From Chitinophaga pollutisoli (GTDB lineage Bacteria; Bacteroidota; Bacteroidia; Chitinophagales; Chitinophagaceae): DNA of 64,000 nt. The notes below the pieces were generated by a model. It was not told the origin of the DNA. It did no database searches and saw only the letters and a list, made by a program, of their open reading frames with translations. The DNA lies in assembly GCF_038396755.1 (NCBI RefSeq), contig NZ_CP149822.1, forward strand, positions 2,356,001 to 2,420,000, written 5' to 3'. Position numbers and translations under genes: made by a program. How positions within the stretch are numbered: position 1 is the stretch's first letter; every line of letters begins with the position of its first letter. Positions 1-8,587 of the stretch are shown in pieces.

Positions 1-3000
1 TTACGCCAGCGTTCAATCAGATCCCTGTTCGTATTATATCCTGCACGCGGGATGCCGTTGTTATCGCTATTGCGGGAATACATCGCGTTCATTCGCTTGT
101 GGGCGCCGAGGGCGTAATAGAAACTACCGCGGAGCATGAGGTTTTTATAACGCAGGCTGGAGGAAAAGGTCCCCTGAAACTTAGGGAACTTCTGACCGGA
201 AAACACGAGAAAATCCGTAGGCGTCACCGTTTTGCCCTGGCTGTCCATGTGGTCATACTCAGGAAGGCCGGTAGTACCGTTCAACCCTTTGAACACGAAA
301 GAATAGAATGCATCAGCCGCAACACCCGGCTGGCTCACGGTTCCGTTGAGGTAATCGGTGTATAGGTTCTGGTACCCCTGTTCCGCTACTTTGTTTTTAT
401 TGAAGCTGTTGGTGAAGGTGAAATTGAGATTCCAGCCTTTGGAACGGACCGGCACGAAGTTCACCACCGTTTCCCATCCGCTGTTCAGCAGCGAACCGGA
501 ATTAACCAGCATGTAATCCACACCGTTCTCTACCGGCACCGACCGCTGGGAAACCAGGTCCACGCTCTTCCGGCCGTAGTGATCCACCTGCAGGTTCACG
601 CGTTTATCGAACAGGCTCATTTCCACGCCAACGTTATACTGATAGGTCTTTTCCCATCTCAGATTAGGATAAGGAAGCGTGACGATCACCACATCCGGGC
701 GGCCCGACAAAGAATTGCCGCTTGGCCCCGAAGGCACAAACCGGGCGATCAGATTAGGACTTACTTCCGTCACCACGTTCCCTTGTGTGCCATAAGAAGC
801 ACGAACATTGAGGCCGCTCAGCAGCTTCGATTCAGGGATCCATTTTTCGTTGGAAGCATTCCAGCGGAAGGAGACGCTATAGTTGGGAAGGAATTTCTGG
901 TTGGAATACTGCCCGAAGCGGTTGGAGCCGTCGGAGCGGATGTCGAATCCGAGCGTATACCGGCCGTCGTAGTTGTAGAATGCGTTACCGTAGATGCTCA
1001 TCCGGTTGTTCAGCCGGTCGTCGAGCTGGAGTTTGTGGAACTGGCGGCGGGTACGGTCGGAGGCTTCAAAGATTTTGCCGCGCGTTTCAAAATAGCCGGG
1101 CTCCTGGGTGGTGCTGCCCGTCACTTTGTTGGACGTGGCCTCGGTCCCCAGCGAGAAGTTGAACTCGTCGCGGTTGTTGAATAACCGGCGCGTGAAGAAG
1201 AGCGTACTGCGGGTGTTCCACACCAGCGAATTCAGGTTGGAGAAATTGGCCAGGCCGCCTTGTGGCAGGTACGACAGGTCCATCAGCTCCTTGGGGTATG
1301 TTTCGCCGAGGTTGTAACCGCGGTGCACCGCAGCCTGAGAGCTGTTTTCGTAAGCCGCCCTGAATGCTTCCGACACGTCGCTCATCGCGCTGCCCATTTG
1401 TTCGAAGCGCCATCCGCCGCCAAAGTCGTACGTCAGGTTCAGGTTGATGGTAGTACCGCGGGAGCTGCTGGTATTCGTGGTGGTGGCGATATCGTTGAGG
1501 ATATTGTATTTGATCGGATCGGCCGTTAACCCGGCGGCGCCGGTCGTCAGCCCGGCGCTTTGCCAGGGATACCATTCATCCGGAGAAGTAACGCGGCTCG
1601 TCTGAATCGCATAATTCTGCGGGTTGATGCCGTTATAGTAACCGGTTTGGGTGTTGTAATTGGCCAACAGCATCAAGTTGGCGTTCAGCCGCCTGGTGAT
1701 CTTCGCGTTCATTTTGACGTCGGCCGTGATGCGTTGGTTCCCGTCCAGCTTAGCGGAGCTTTGGTTCTTACCATAGCTCACTGAACCGTAAAAAGTCGCT
1801 TTGTCGCTGCCGCCGCTGAGGCTGAGGGAGTGCGTCATCCCGAAAGAGTTCTGGAACAGCAGGTCGAACCAGTCGGTATTCCTGGCGCCGCTGGCCTGCA
1901 CGGCCGCTTTGAACTCGGCTTCCGAAATCTTCCGGCTATTCAGCTGCTGTACGAGGTATTCATAGGACGTTTCCGGCAAAAAGCCGGTATAAAAACTATT
2001 GACAAGCAATTTGTCTTCCATCAATTCTCTCGACAACGTTACCCTTTCTTCCGAGTTCATGAGATTCATCCGCCGGTAAGAAGGCTTCGCCTGGAACGAC
2101 ATATCGGCGGAATACGTTACCTGCAACGGTCCGGGCTTTCCCTTTTTGGTGGTGATCACGATCACCCCATTGGCGCCTTGCGTGCCGTAAATCGAGGTCG
2201 CCGCGGCGTCGCGGAGGAAGGTCATGGATTCAATGTCGTAAGGGTTCAATCCCGCCACGGCGCTACCGATCAGGTTAAATTCCCCGCTCACGGCGCTATT
2301 CAGTGTTTCGGACGAAATACCCACCGGGCTGGGGCGCACCATCCCATCGATCACCCACAGCGGCGAAGCGTTTCCCACGAAAGTGGACGTTCCGCGCATA
2401 CGGATGGTAGGCCGGGCGTTGACGCTGCCGGAAGTATTCATGATCATCAGCCCCGGCACCTTGCCCTGGAGCATCTGGTCCACCGAAGGCATCCCCGGCT
2501 GGAGGATATCCGCCGCGTTCAGCTTAAATGTTGCACCAGTCGACATGCGCGCGTCGATCTTCTGGTAACCGTTCACCACCACTTCCTTCATTTCTTCCGT
2601 GGAAGATTTCAGTTTCACGATCATCAGGTTATTCGACACCGGCTGCGCCCGCATGGAAGTGGTCGTAAGGCCTACACCGCTGAACTTCAGCACCTCCCCA
2701 TCGTACACCATGAGGGAAAACATGCCGTCTTCCAGGGTGATCGTTCCCAGGTTGGATTCTTGCGCGCGGATGGTAACGCCGGGGATGGGTTGCCCACCTT
2801 CCGACATCACCTGTCCGTGCAACAGCAAACTTAACTTCTGACCCGGCTTCAGCTTTTCCCCTTCGTCGGGGAAGATGATGATGCCGCCCATGTCTTCCGC
2901 GAATTGCAACGGCGTTTTCTGGAGTACCTGCTTGAGGAGGGCTTCCAGCGTCACCTGTTTCAGATCCACGGTTACCGGCGGTTGCCGGCGGATGACGTCG

Positions 3001-3218
3001 GAATTGTAGGTGAAACGCACGTTGGTAAGCGCCCGGATATCTTTCAGGGCTTTTGCGAGCGGCGTTTTCTCCGCCTTGTAACTCACCCGCACGTCAAGTA
3101 CCGATCGCGTTTGCGCCACCCCGGCGAAAGGTATCGCCAGCAACGCAAACAACAGTACGACCCGGGCACGGAAACGCCGTACCTTTCCCCCGAAAGGCAA
3201 TGTAGATTTTGATTTCAT
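1..3218 (-). CDS. SusC/RagA-family TonB-dependent outer-membrane receptor with STN domain (C-terminus beyond window)
   Basis: The first ~1,072 codons of a SusC-like receptor are present; the C-terminal end of the barrel lies outside the window. A signal peptide (residues about 1-36, ending near GVAQ) is followed by a secretin/TonB short N-terminal (STN) domain at about 38-115. Then come a carboxypeptidase-regulatory-like beta-sandwich (about 130-215), the plug with the typical GANGVIVITTKKG end, and barrel strands. An STN domain on a SusC protein is the mark of receptors that signal to an anti-sigma factor. That fits the FecR gene 82 nt upstream and the sigma gene before it. The start is the ATG giving MKSKSTL. 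The substrate is unknown, and any SusD partner would lie outside the window. Confidence 0.93.
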   Translation of the reverse strand, partial: MKSKSTLPFGGKVRRFRARVVLLFALLAIPFAGVAQTRSVLDVRVSYKAEKTPLAKALKDIRALTNVRFTYNSDVIRRQPPVTVDLKQVTLEALLKQVLQKTPLQFAEDMGGIIIFPDEGEKLKPGQKLSLLLHGQVMSEGGQPIPGVTIRAQESNLGTITLEDGMFSLMVYDGEVLKFSGVGLTTTSMRAQPVSNNLMIVKLKSSTEEMKEVVVNGYQKIDARMSTGATFKLNAADILQPGMPSVDQMLQGKVPGLMIMNTSGSVNARPTIRMRGTSTFVGNASPLWVIDGMVRPSPVGISSETLNSAVSGEFNLIGSAVAGLNPYDIESMTFLRDAAATSIYGTQGANGVIVITTKKGKPGPLQVTYSADMSFQAKPSYRRMNLMNSEERVTLSRELMEDKLLVNSFYTGFLPETSYEYLVQQLNSRKISEAEFKAAVQASGARNTDWFDLLFQNSFGMTHSLSLSGGSDKATFYGSVSYGKNQSSAKLDGNQRITADVKMNAKITRRLNANLMLLANYNTQTGYYNGINPQNYAIQTSRVTSPDEWYPWQSAGLTTGAAGLTADPIKYNILNDIATTTNTSSSRGTTINLNLTYDFGGGWRFEQMGSAMSDVSEAFRAAYENSSQAAVHRGYNLGETYPKELMDLSYLPQGGLANFSNLNSLVWNTRSTLFFTRRLFNNRDEFNFSLGTEATSNKVTGSTTQEPGYFETRGKIFEASDRTRRQFHKLQLDDRLNNRMSIYGNAFYNYDGRYTLGFDIRSDGSNRFGQYSNQKFLPNYSVSFRWNASNEKWIPESKLLSGLNVRASYGTQGNVVTEVSPNLIARFVPSGPSGNSLSGRPDVVIVTLPYPNLRWEKTYQYNVGVEMSLFDKRVNLQVDHYGRKSVDLVSQRSVPVENGVDYMLVNSGSLLNSGWETVVNFVPVRSKGWNLNFTFTNSFNKNKVAEQGYQNLYTDYLNGTVSQPGVAADAFYSFVFKGLNGTTGLPEYDHMDSQGKTVTPTDFLVFSGQKFPKFQGTFSSSLRYKNLMLRGSFYYALGAHKRMNAMYSRNSDNNGIPRAGYNTNRDLIERWR

Positions 3219-3300
3219 GTTGATAAAACTGGTTTTCGATTCGCCGTTCGCACGGCGGTTCATCCATAAAGCATGTCGGTCAATCAGGGCGTCCCCTGTG

Positions 3301-4443
3301 TTACCGGGATAAATAAACGATGTTATCCTCCATACGGAAGCGGATGTCACCCGCTGTCCTGCTTATCTGTTCGAGTACCGCTTTCAGGCTTGCGGGCCTT
3401 GGCATGTCCAGCGTAAAGCTCAACTGCCGGAGGCTTTCGTCTTCGAAGCGGAATTGATAGTCATAGTCCCTGCCTAATGTTTTCGTGATGTCTTCCAGGC
3501 GGATGTCTTCAAAATAAATCTGTCCGTCTTTCCACGCCGTTACACTTCTCATGTCTGGTACACGGCGGTTCATTTCACCGGCGGCACGGTCGAACGCCAC
3601 CTGGTCTCCCGGCTGCATCAGCAAAGATTTGCCGGCGGCGGAAGTTTTAACTTTCCCCTGTGCTAAAGTCGTATAAACAATATCCGAGTAAGTATTGATG
3701 TTGAATTCAGTGCCCAGCACTTCCACGTTGATCCCTTCCGCGGTAACGATCAAGGGATGGGAAGCGTCCTGCGCCACATCGAAGTACGCCTCGCCTTCCA
3801 GCTGAATCTCTCTTTTCGGGCCGGTAAAGGCGGAAGGATAGATGAGCCTTGATGCGGCGTTCATCCACACCACCGTTCCGTCGGCCAATTGAATCCTGGT
3901 TTTGTTACCCCGCGGCACCACCAGGGTGTCCATCGTAACGGCGGCTCCCGCCGATTCGGAATACACGATCCCTTGTTTATCCGCGCTCACGGATGTACCA
4001 TTGCCGGGTTGCCATTCCTGCGCATTGTCCGTCAACACGAGCGATTTCCCGCTGGAGGATTTGATCTGCACTTGCCCTGACGGTTGATGTTCCGCCACTG
4101 CGACAGGCACTTTCCCGGGCGCGTTCTCCTGTCGATAATACCGTACCCCGGCCACCGCGATAATTGCGGCTGCGGCTGCGGCGCCGGTCCAATACAGCCA
4201 CCGTACCTTGCTCCGGCCAGCGTTCTCCCGTTCCAGGTTCTCCCGGAAACGCTGCCAGCCCTCTTCCGCAGGGAATTGATCGTCGGGGGCGCCAGCGCTC
4301 AGCCTGCCGCGCATTTCGCGCGCCATGCGTAGCTGACGGGCTTCCTCGCTGTATTCCGCAAAACCGGGCTCCGCATCGCTGCCGAGGTCCTCCAGCTTTG
4401 GAATCAGCTTGTCCCAATCGATATTTTTCTCCGGATTTTCCAT
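3301..4443 (-). CDS. FecR-family anti-sigma factor (DUF4974 C-terminus)
   Basis: A 380-residue inner-membrane anti-sigma factor. The cytoplasmic N-terminal part (about 1-80) is followed by one alanine-rich transmembrane segment (about 83-100). The periplasmic FecR domain (about 165-270, with the WMNAASRLIYP-type motif) comes next, then a DUF4974 domain to the end (about 300-380), which normally contacts the STN domain of the cognate receptor. I chose the internal ATG giving MENPEKN; a longer reading frame upstream only overlaps the sigma gene out of frame. The gene overlaps the 3' end of the sigma gene by 40 nt and precedes the SusC gene, so the three form a surface-signalling operon. Confidence 0.92.
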   Translation of the reverse strand: MENPEKNIDWDKLIPKLEDLGSDAEPGFAEYSEEARQLRMAREMRGRLSAGAPDDQFPAEEGWQRFRENLERENAGRSKVRWLYWTGAAAAAAIIAVAGVRYYRQENAPGKVPVAVAEHQPSGQVQIKSSSGKSLVLTDNAQEWQPGNGTSVSADKQGIVYSESAGAAVTMDTLVVPRGNKTRIQLADGTVVWMNAASRLIYPSAFTGPKREIQLEGEAYFDVAQDASHPLIVTAEGINVEVLGTEFNINTYSDIVYTTLAQGKVKTSAAGKSLLMQPGDQVAFDRAAGEMNRRVPDMRSVTAWKDGQIYFEDIRLEDITKTLGRDYDYQFRFEDESLRQLSFTLDMPRPASLKAVLEQISRTAGDIRFRMEDNIVYLSR

Positions 4444-5041
4444 GCACTTCTGATATAATGGCAATCGTTCTGCAAAAGCGGGTGAACGATGCCGGCTATT
4501 TTGTAAAAAAATATAAACCCGATCATCCGCACCATCCAGCCGCACTCCTTCCGTAAATATTGATACGCCAGTTTGATGTGTGTTTTCACCGTATTGACCG
4601 AAATATCCAGCTGCGCGGCAATGTCGGCGTACTTCAGCCCGTCGCGGTTGCTGAGGAGGAAAACGGCGCGCCGCTGTTTGGGTAAACGCGCAATAGCCGC
4701 CCATAGGGCGGCATTACGACTATCGTCAGTTTCATAAGTCTCGTCCGGAATTCCGCTGGCGGCAGCAGACAGCTCCATGGGCGATTCGAATTTGATTCTT
4801 CCTTCCCGTTTGATGAAGTTGAGCGACGCATTTTTTACCGCCCTGGCGGCGTAGTGGACAAACCCGGAATGGATCTTCAGGACTTCCTTCTTCTTCCAAC
4901 AGTATAAAAAAAGTCCTGCACAATGTCTTTCGCGGTTTCTTCATTTTCCACTACCCCGAAAGCGATCCGGCAAAGCGCCGGGTAATGCTGCCTGAACAAT
5001 GCCTCAAATGAATCCGGATCTTGTGAATTTGGTTGATTCAT
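4404..5041 (-). pseudogene. ECF RNA polymerase sigma-70 factor, interrupted by a -1 frameshift at a T7 run
   Basis: Two frames together encode an ECF sigma factor of about 212 residues. Frame 1 starts at the ATG at 5041 (MNQPNSQ) and holds the start of region 2 up to AKDIVQDFF, then runs into a TGA at 4877-4879. The next frame continues the homology without a gap: aromatic and basic end of region 2, then region 4 with an HTH containing YADIAAQLDISVNTVKTHI. The switch lies at seven A's on the plus strand (4906-4912). One extra base there, or a -1 ribosomal slip, restores a continuous product. The two halves are intact otherwise, so a homopolymer miscall is the simplest reading, but decay or slippage remain possible. 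It sits directly before fecR and susC, its expected partners. Confidence 0.82.
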
Positions 5042-5113
5042 ACCCGATAACTACTCTCATATCATAGTATGTCACAAAATAGTTAATAATTTGATTTCAA
5101 ATCGGTGAAATCC

Positions 5114-7183
5114 TTATCGGGCAAGATCTTTCAGTACATCGGCGGCGTGCGACAGGTAGCGGTCGGCCCGGAGGTCGTTTTTCCATTCTTCCCGGCGGGC
5201 GGTTTCCGACGCGTAGGTGGCGGCGCCGGCATCGGGCAGCCTGACGTTCAGCAGGGCGTTTGCCGGCAGTTTGGCCGCCTGGTCCGCGATCCGTTCCTGG
5301 CGCAGTTTTTCGTTTTCCGTTTTCATGAAATCCTCGTACCGGAGGGGCCTCGCGTCGTTGCCGTGGGCCACCAACCAGTTCACGGATGTGCGCAACGCGG
5401 CAAAAGCCGTATCCGCCTCCACCCGGCGGGCCGCCGCCGCAATCGCTCCCGGCAAGGCTCCCGCTCCTTTCCATTGCGCGAAGTACAGGGGCGCAATCGT
5501 GTCCGGCTGCAACGCCGTGGGGAAATGTTGCTCCCGCTGTTTCGTGAATTCGGTCTTCCCGGGCACCACCACATCCGGTGAAACACCCTGCAACTGCGTG
5601 GTCACGCCCGTAATCCGGTAAAATTTACCCAGGGTGATGGCCACGGACCCGTAACTGATACTGGGTGTACCCAACTGCCTATTACCCATCTTACCCATCG
5701 GCCGGGTTTCCTGCATCGTACCCTTGCCATAGGTGGATACGCTGCCGATCACCACCGCACGCCCGTAATCCTGCATGGCGCCTGAAAACATCTCCGAAGC
5801 GGAAGCGCTGCCTTCATCCACCAATACGGTGAGCGGACCGTCGTACATCACCGAGGTCCAGGGCGTGATGTCGAATTTCTGCACACGATCCCTGAAGCGC
5901 CCCTGCGCCACGGGCCCCGACGCCACAAACAATCCCGCCATATGCTGGACCTGCTCCAGCGACCCGCCGCCGTTCCCGCGCAAGTCGATCATGATGCCGC
6001 TGATATTTTCCTTCTTGAGTTTTTCTATTTCCCTCGCCACGTCGAAGGCGCACTGCGCTCCGTCGGGCCGGCTGAAATCGCGGTAGAATTCCGGGAGCCG
6101 GATGTAGCCGTAAGTCCGGCCGTCTTTCTCAATAAACGCGCTTTTGGCGGCATTGGACTGATCCTTGATCTCCTGGCGGGTGAGCTTCACTTCTTCTTCC
6201 TTCCCCAAACGTTTCACCAGCAAAGTGAGCACGGTCCCCGAATCGCCGCGCACCAGGCGCGAAACATCGGTCACTGACAACCCGCTCACCTTCACCACAG
6301 CGCCGCCATTGGGGCTCACGCCCAGGATCTGGTCGTTTTCCCGCAGCAGGCCGCTGCGATCCGCCGCGCCGCCGGCCAGGAGCCGCTTCACCCGGATCTC
6401 CCCGTCTTCCGAAGTTAATTCCAGCCCCACGCCGAAATAACGCTGCGTCATGCGGGCGTCGCGTTCTTTGCTGTCGGCCGGCGCGTAAAAATTGGTATGC
6501 GGGTCGATTTCCATCACCACCACGTTCATAAACGCAACGAAACGCTGCTCCGGCGCGGTAACCCCCAGCAGGTTTCCGTAGGCCGTCTGCAGCCACGCCA
6601 ACACCTTGGCGCGGGCTTTCTTCTCCGAATCGGGCTTCGTCAGCCCCGGGTTCGCCGCCTGCAATTCGGCCATGTTTTGCAAAACGTGGCGCTTGAGGAA
6701 GCGCTCCCAGGCCTGTTCGCGCTCGCGTTGTGTGGCGAAATATCCTTCGGGCTTTTCGATGTAAGTTGCTGTACGGCTGAAATCCAGCGGCCTGGCCAGC
6801 AAACGGTTGAAGATCTCCACGGACTCCTTCATGCGGACAATAAGCAGATCGTTGGCTTTGTGGAAGAACTGGGTGGACGGGGCTCTCAGCTCGTCGTCGA
6901 GGCCTTTTTCCCAGCGGCGCAGCTGATCGATGTCCGCCTGCATGAAATTGAGTTTGCCGCCATCCTGCTGGGTCAGGAATTTCTTCCAGACCGAGGCGGA
7001 GAAAGCGTCGTCTATCGGTTTGAGTTGGTAATGTTCCTGCGTGATCCGGCGCATCACCTGACCTACCGTCGTATTCCTGTAGGCGACAATGCTATCTTCG
7101 GTGTGGCTGGCGGTGGCGGCACCTCCGGCGCCGAGCAGCGCCGCCGCAACTAAAAGCGCCCTGAGGCGGAGCGTATGTTTCAT
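5114..7183 (-). CDS. prc: Tail-specific (C-terminal processing) protease, S41 family
   Basis: A 689-residue periplasmic protease that would degrade or trim proteins from their C-terminus. It has a signal peptide (about 1-26), a helical N-terminal domain, a PDZ domain at about 248-330 (YFGVGLELTSEDGEIRV), and the S41 core. The catalytic serine is probably Ser461 in DEGSASASE and the general-base lysine Lys487 in YGKGT, the same Ser/Lys arrangement as E. coli Prc. A helical C-terminal domain follows, and the length matches Prc (about 680) rather than the shorter CtpA proteins. It is transcribed alone, 72 nt before the start of the sigma gene on the same strand. Confidence 0.95.
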   Translation of the reverse strand: MKHTLRLRALLVAAALLGAGGAATASHTEDSIVAYRNTTVGQVMRRITQEHYQLKPIDDAFSASVWKKFLTQQDGGKLNFMQADIDQLRRWEKGLDDELRAPSTQFFHKANDLLIVRMKESVEIFNRLLARPLDFSRTATYIEKPEGYFATQREREQAWERFLKRHVLQNMAELQAANPGLTKPDSEKKARAKVLAWLQTAYGNLLGVTAPEQRFVAFMNVVVMEIDPHTNFYAPADSKERDARMTQRYFGVGLELTSEDGEIRVKRLLAGGAADRSGLLRENDQILGVSPNGGAVVKVSGLSVTDVSRLVRGDSGTVLTLLVKRLGKEEEVKLTRQEIKDQSNAAKSAFIEKDGRTYGYIRLPEFYRDFSRPDGAQCAFDVAREIEKLKKENISGIMIDLRGNGGGSLEQVQHMAGLFVASGPVAQGRFRDRVQKFDITPWTSVMYDGPLTVLVDEGSASASEMFSGAMQDYGRAVVIGSVSTYGKGTMQETRPMGKMGNRQLGTPSISYGSVAITLGKFYRITGVTTQLQGVSPDVVVPGKTEFTKQREQHFPTALQPDTIAPLYFAQWKGAGALPGAIAAAARRVEADTAFAALRTSVNWLVAHGNDARPLRYEDFMKTENEKLRQERIADQAAKLPANALLNVRLPDAGAATYASETARREEWKNDLRADRYLSHAADVLKDLAR

Positions 7184-7218
7184 ACCCTTTAGGCAACCAG
7201 ACCGTAAAATCGGGTGAA

Positions 7219-7420
7219 TTACCCGCCGAAATACCGGATCGCCCAGCCGCTGAAGTCGAAATATTTCAGCAGGGGCTCATCTTCGCGGTGTGCGGCAATC
7301 GCTTCAAGCTCCGGCCCGAGCTTCTCCAACACTGGCGGTGATAAAGTCTATGAAGAAAAAATACTTCTGGCATCACCTGGCGGTCTGCATCGGCTATGAC
7401 AGCACGATTTCCGGCAGCAA
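7219..7420 (-). pseudogene. Degenerate remnant of an unidentified gene (C-terminal end only)
   Basis: The 251 nt between prc and yggS hold no intact gene. On the minus strand one frame reads VLEKLGPELEAIAAHRED followed by EPLLKYFDFSGWAIRYFGG and a stop at 7219-7221, which looks like a natural C-terminus. Just upstream, two other frames continue it (MPEVFFFIDFITA), so at least two small indels, one near a T6 run, break the frame. I do not recognise the family. A 27-codon plus-strand ORF in the same place is probably chance. The call rests on protein-like composition and frame continuity only. Confidence 0.35.
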
Positions 7421-7434
7421 GCCGGGCATGTAAA

Positions 7435-8169
7435 TTATCCCACGTTCTCGTTCCAATAATAACTGTCGGGCGTGGGCCGCTGCCCGAAAACCGCGGTACC
7501 CACCCGCACGATGGTAGCACCCTCTGCGATGGCGGCTTCCAGGTCGCCGCTCATGCCCATCGACAGTTCCTTCATCTCCACGCCTTCTATTTTTGCCGCG
7601 GCGATTTCGTCGCGGAGATGACGGAGCAGGCGGAAGCAGTGTTTCACTTTTTCCGTGTCGGCACTGAACAACCCGATCGTCATCAATCCCTTCACTTTCA
7701 GCGTCGTTAACGCGGCAACGGCCTGCACCAGCACTTTCGCTTCAGCGGGAGGGACACCGAATTTGCTGTCTTCCCCCGAAGTATTAACCTGGATAAGAAC
7801 GTCCATTTCTTTGTTTTCCGCCAACAGCCTTTGGTGCAATTTTTCAGCAAGTTCCAGCCGGTCGAGGGATTGCAGGCAGGACACGTTGTATTTCAGCAGG
7901 TCCTTGATTTTATTGGTTTGCAGGTGGCCGATGAAATGGTTTTCGTGGGGAATATCCTCCAGCTCCGCAAATTTCTCTTTCAATTCCTGCACCTTATTTT
8001 CCGCGATGAGTGTTTGCCCGGCTTCCAGCGCCAGCCGAATCCGGGCGGCGGGAACGGTTTTGGTCGCCAGCAGGAGGCGCACCTCGCCGGGGTTTCTTCC
8101 CACCGCTTTACAAGCCGCTGCAATACGGTCATTGATGGCGGCGAGGTGATGCAGGATGTTGTCGTTCAT
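7435..8169 (-). CDS. yggS: YggS/PROSC-family pyridoxal phosphate homeostasis protein
   Basis: A 244-residue cytoplasmic single-domain protein with the alanine-racemase N-terminal (TIM-barrel) fold. The PLP-binding lysine is Lys37 in LLATKTVP. Other family landmarks are IAENKVQEL, the HFIGHLQTNK segment, IQVNTSGEDSKFG, and GLMTIGLF followed by ELSMGMSGDLEAAI and the C-terminal RVGTAVFG. YggS proteins buffer PLP supply and have no known catalytic reaction. Length and motifs are complete. The gene is 82 nt downstream of the thioredoxin-like gene on the same strand; the nearby MocR regulator also uses PLP, which may be coincidence. Confidence 0.95.
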   Translation of the reverse strand: MNDNILHHLAAINDRIAAACKAVGRNPGEVRLLLATKTVPAARIRLALEAGQTLIAENKVQELKEKFAELEDIPHENHFIGHLQTNKIKDLLKYNVSCLQSLDRLELAEKLHQRLLAENKEMDVLIQVNTSGEDSKFGVPPAEAKVLVQAVAALTTLKVKGLMTIGLFSADTEKVKHCFRLLRHLRDEIAAAKIEGVEMKELSMGMSGDLEAAIAEGATIVRVGTAVFGQRPTPDSYYWNENVG

Positions 8170-8198
8170 GGCAAAAAGTTTTAACCGTAATGGCGAAG

Positions 8199-8233
8199 CC
8201 CGGCAGCCCGCGTCCTTTAGACCAGCTGCCGGG
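8199..8233 (-). terminator. Hairpin between the thioredoxin-like gene and yggS
   Basis: A perfect 9-bp inverted repeat, CCCGGCAGC at 8199-8207 and GCTGCCGGG at 8225-8233 with a 17-nt loop, lies just after the stop of the thioredoxin-like gene. No T tract follows on the minus strand, so it may be an attenuator or mRNA-stability hairpin rather than a strong terminator. Confidence 0.4.
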
Positions 8234-8251
8234 TACTTCGGTGGGGAAAGC

Positions 8252-8482
8252 TTATTTCAGGTCCTCGATGGATGCGCCGAAATTGATATGCAGCACATTT
8301 CCGTTGGGTGTTACAAGGGCGGGAACGGATTTGAGGCCAAGGGCTTCCGCTTCGCCCACCCTGTTCTTCTGATCACCGAGGTGCACTACTTCAACGTTTT
8401 CTGCGCCAACAAGGTTGATGATGTCGTGTTCCGCGCTCACACAAACCGGGCAGCCTGCGTGATAAAATACCGATTTTGCCAT
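8252..8482 (-). CDS. Small thioredoxin/glutaredoxin-like protein with CPVC motif
   Basis: A 76-residue protein with a thioredoxin-like fold: beta-strand, then the redox motif CPVC near residue 11, a helix, and the cis-proline region KSVPALVTPNG. It has no signal peptide, so it is cytoplasmic. The sequence ends with NFGASIEDLK, compact for this family but complete in outline. It is divergent from the MocR regulator with 105 nt between the start codons, the arrangement in which MocR proteins usually control the neighbour. A role in thiol-disulfide exchange is inferred from the motif; the physiological partner is unknown. Confidence 0.85.
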   Translation of the reverse strand: MAKSVFYHAGCPVCVSAEHDIINLVGAENVEVVHLGDQKNRVGEAEALGLKSVPALVTPNGNVLHINFGASIEDLK

Positions 8483-8587
8483 GATTTATTTATTTAAAGG
8501 AGTGAAAGAACTTTGTATCACGACACAAAATTACCCTACATTTGGACCAGCCAAATGATACAGTTTTCATAAAAACGGGTAGTCCAG

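Noticed and set aside
7349..7432. 27-codon plus-strand ORF beginning MKKKYFWHH
   Set aside because: Overlaps a gene remnant on the other strand and has no upstream signal; too short to support.
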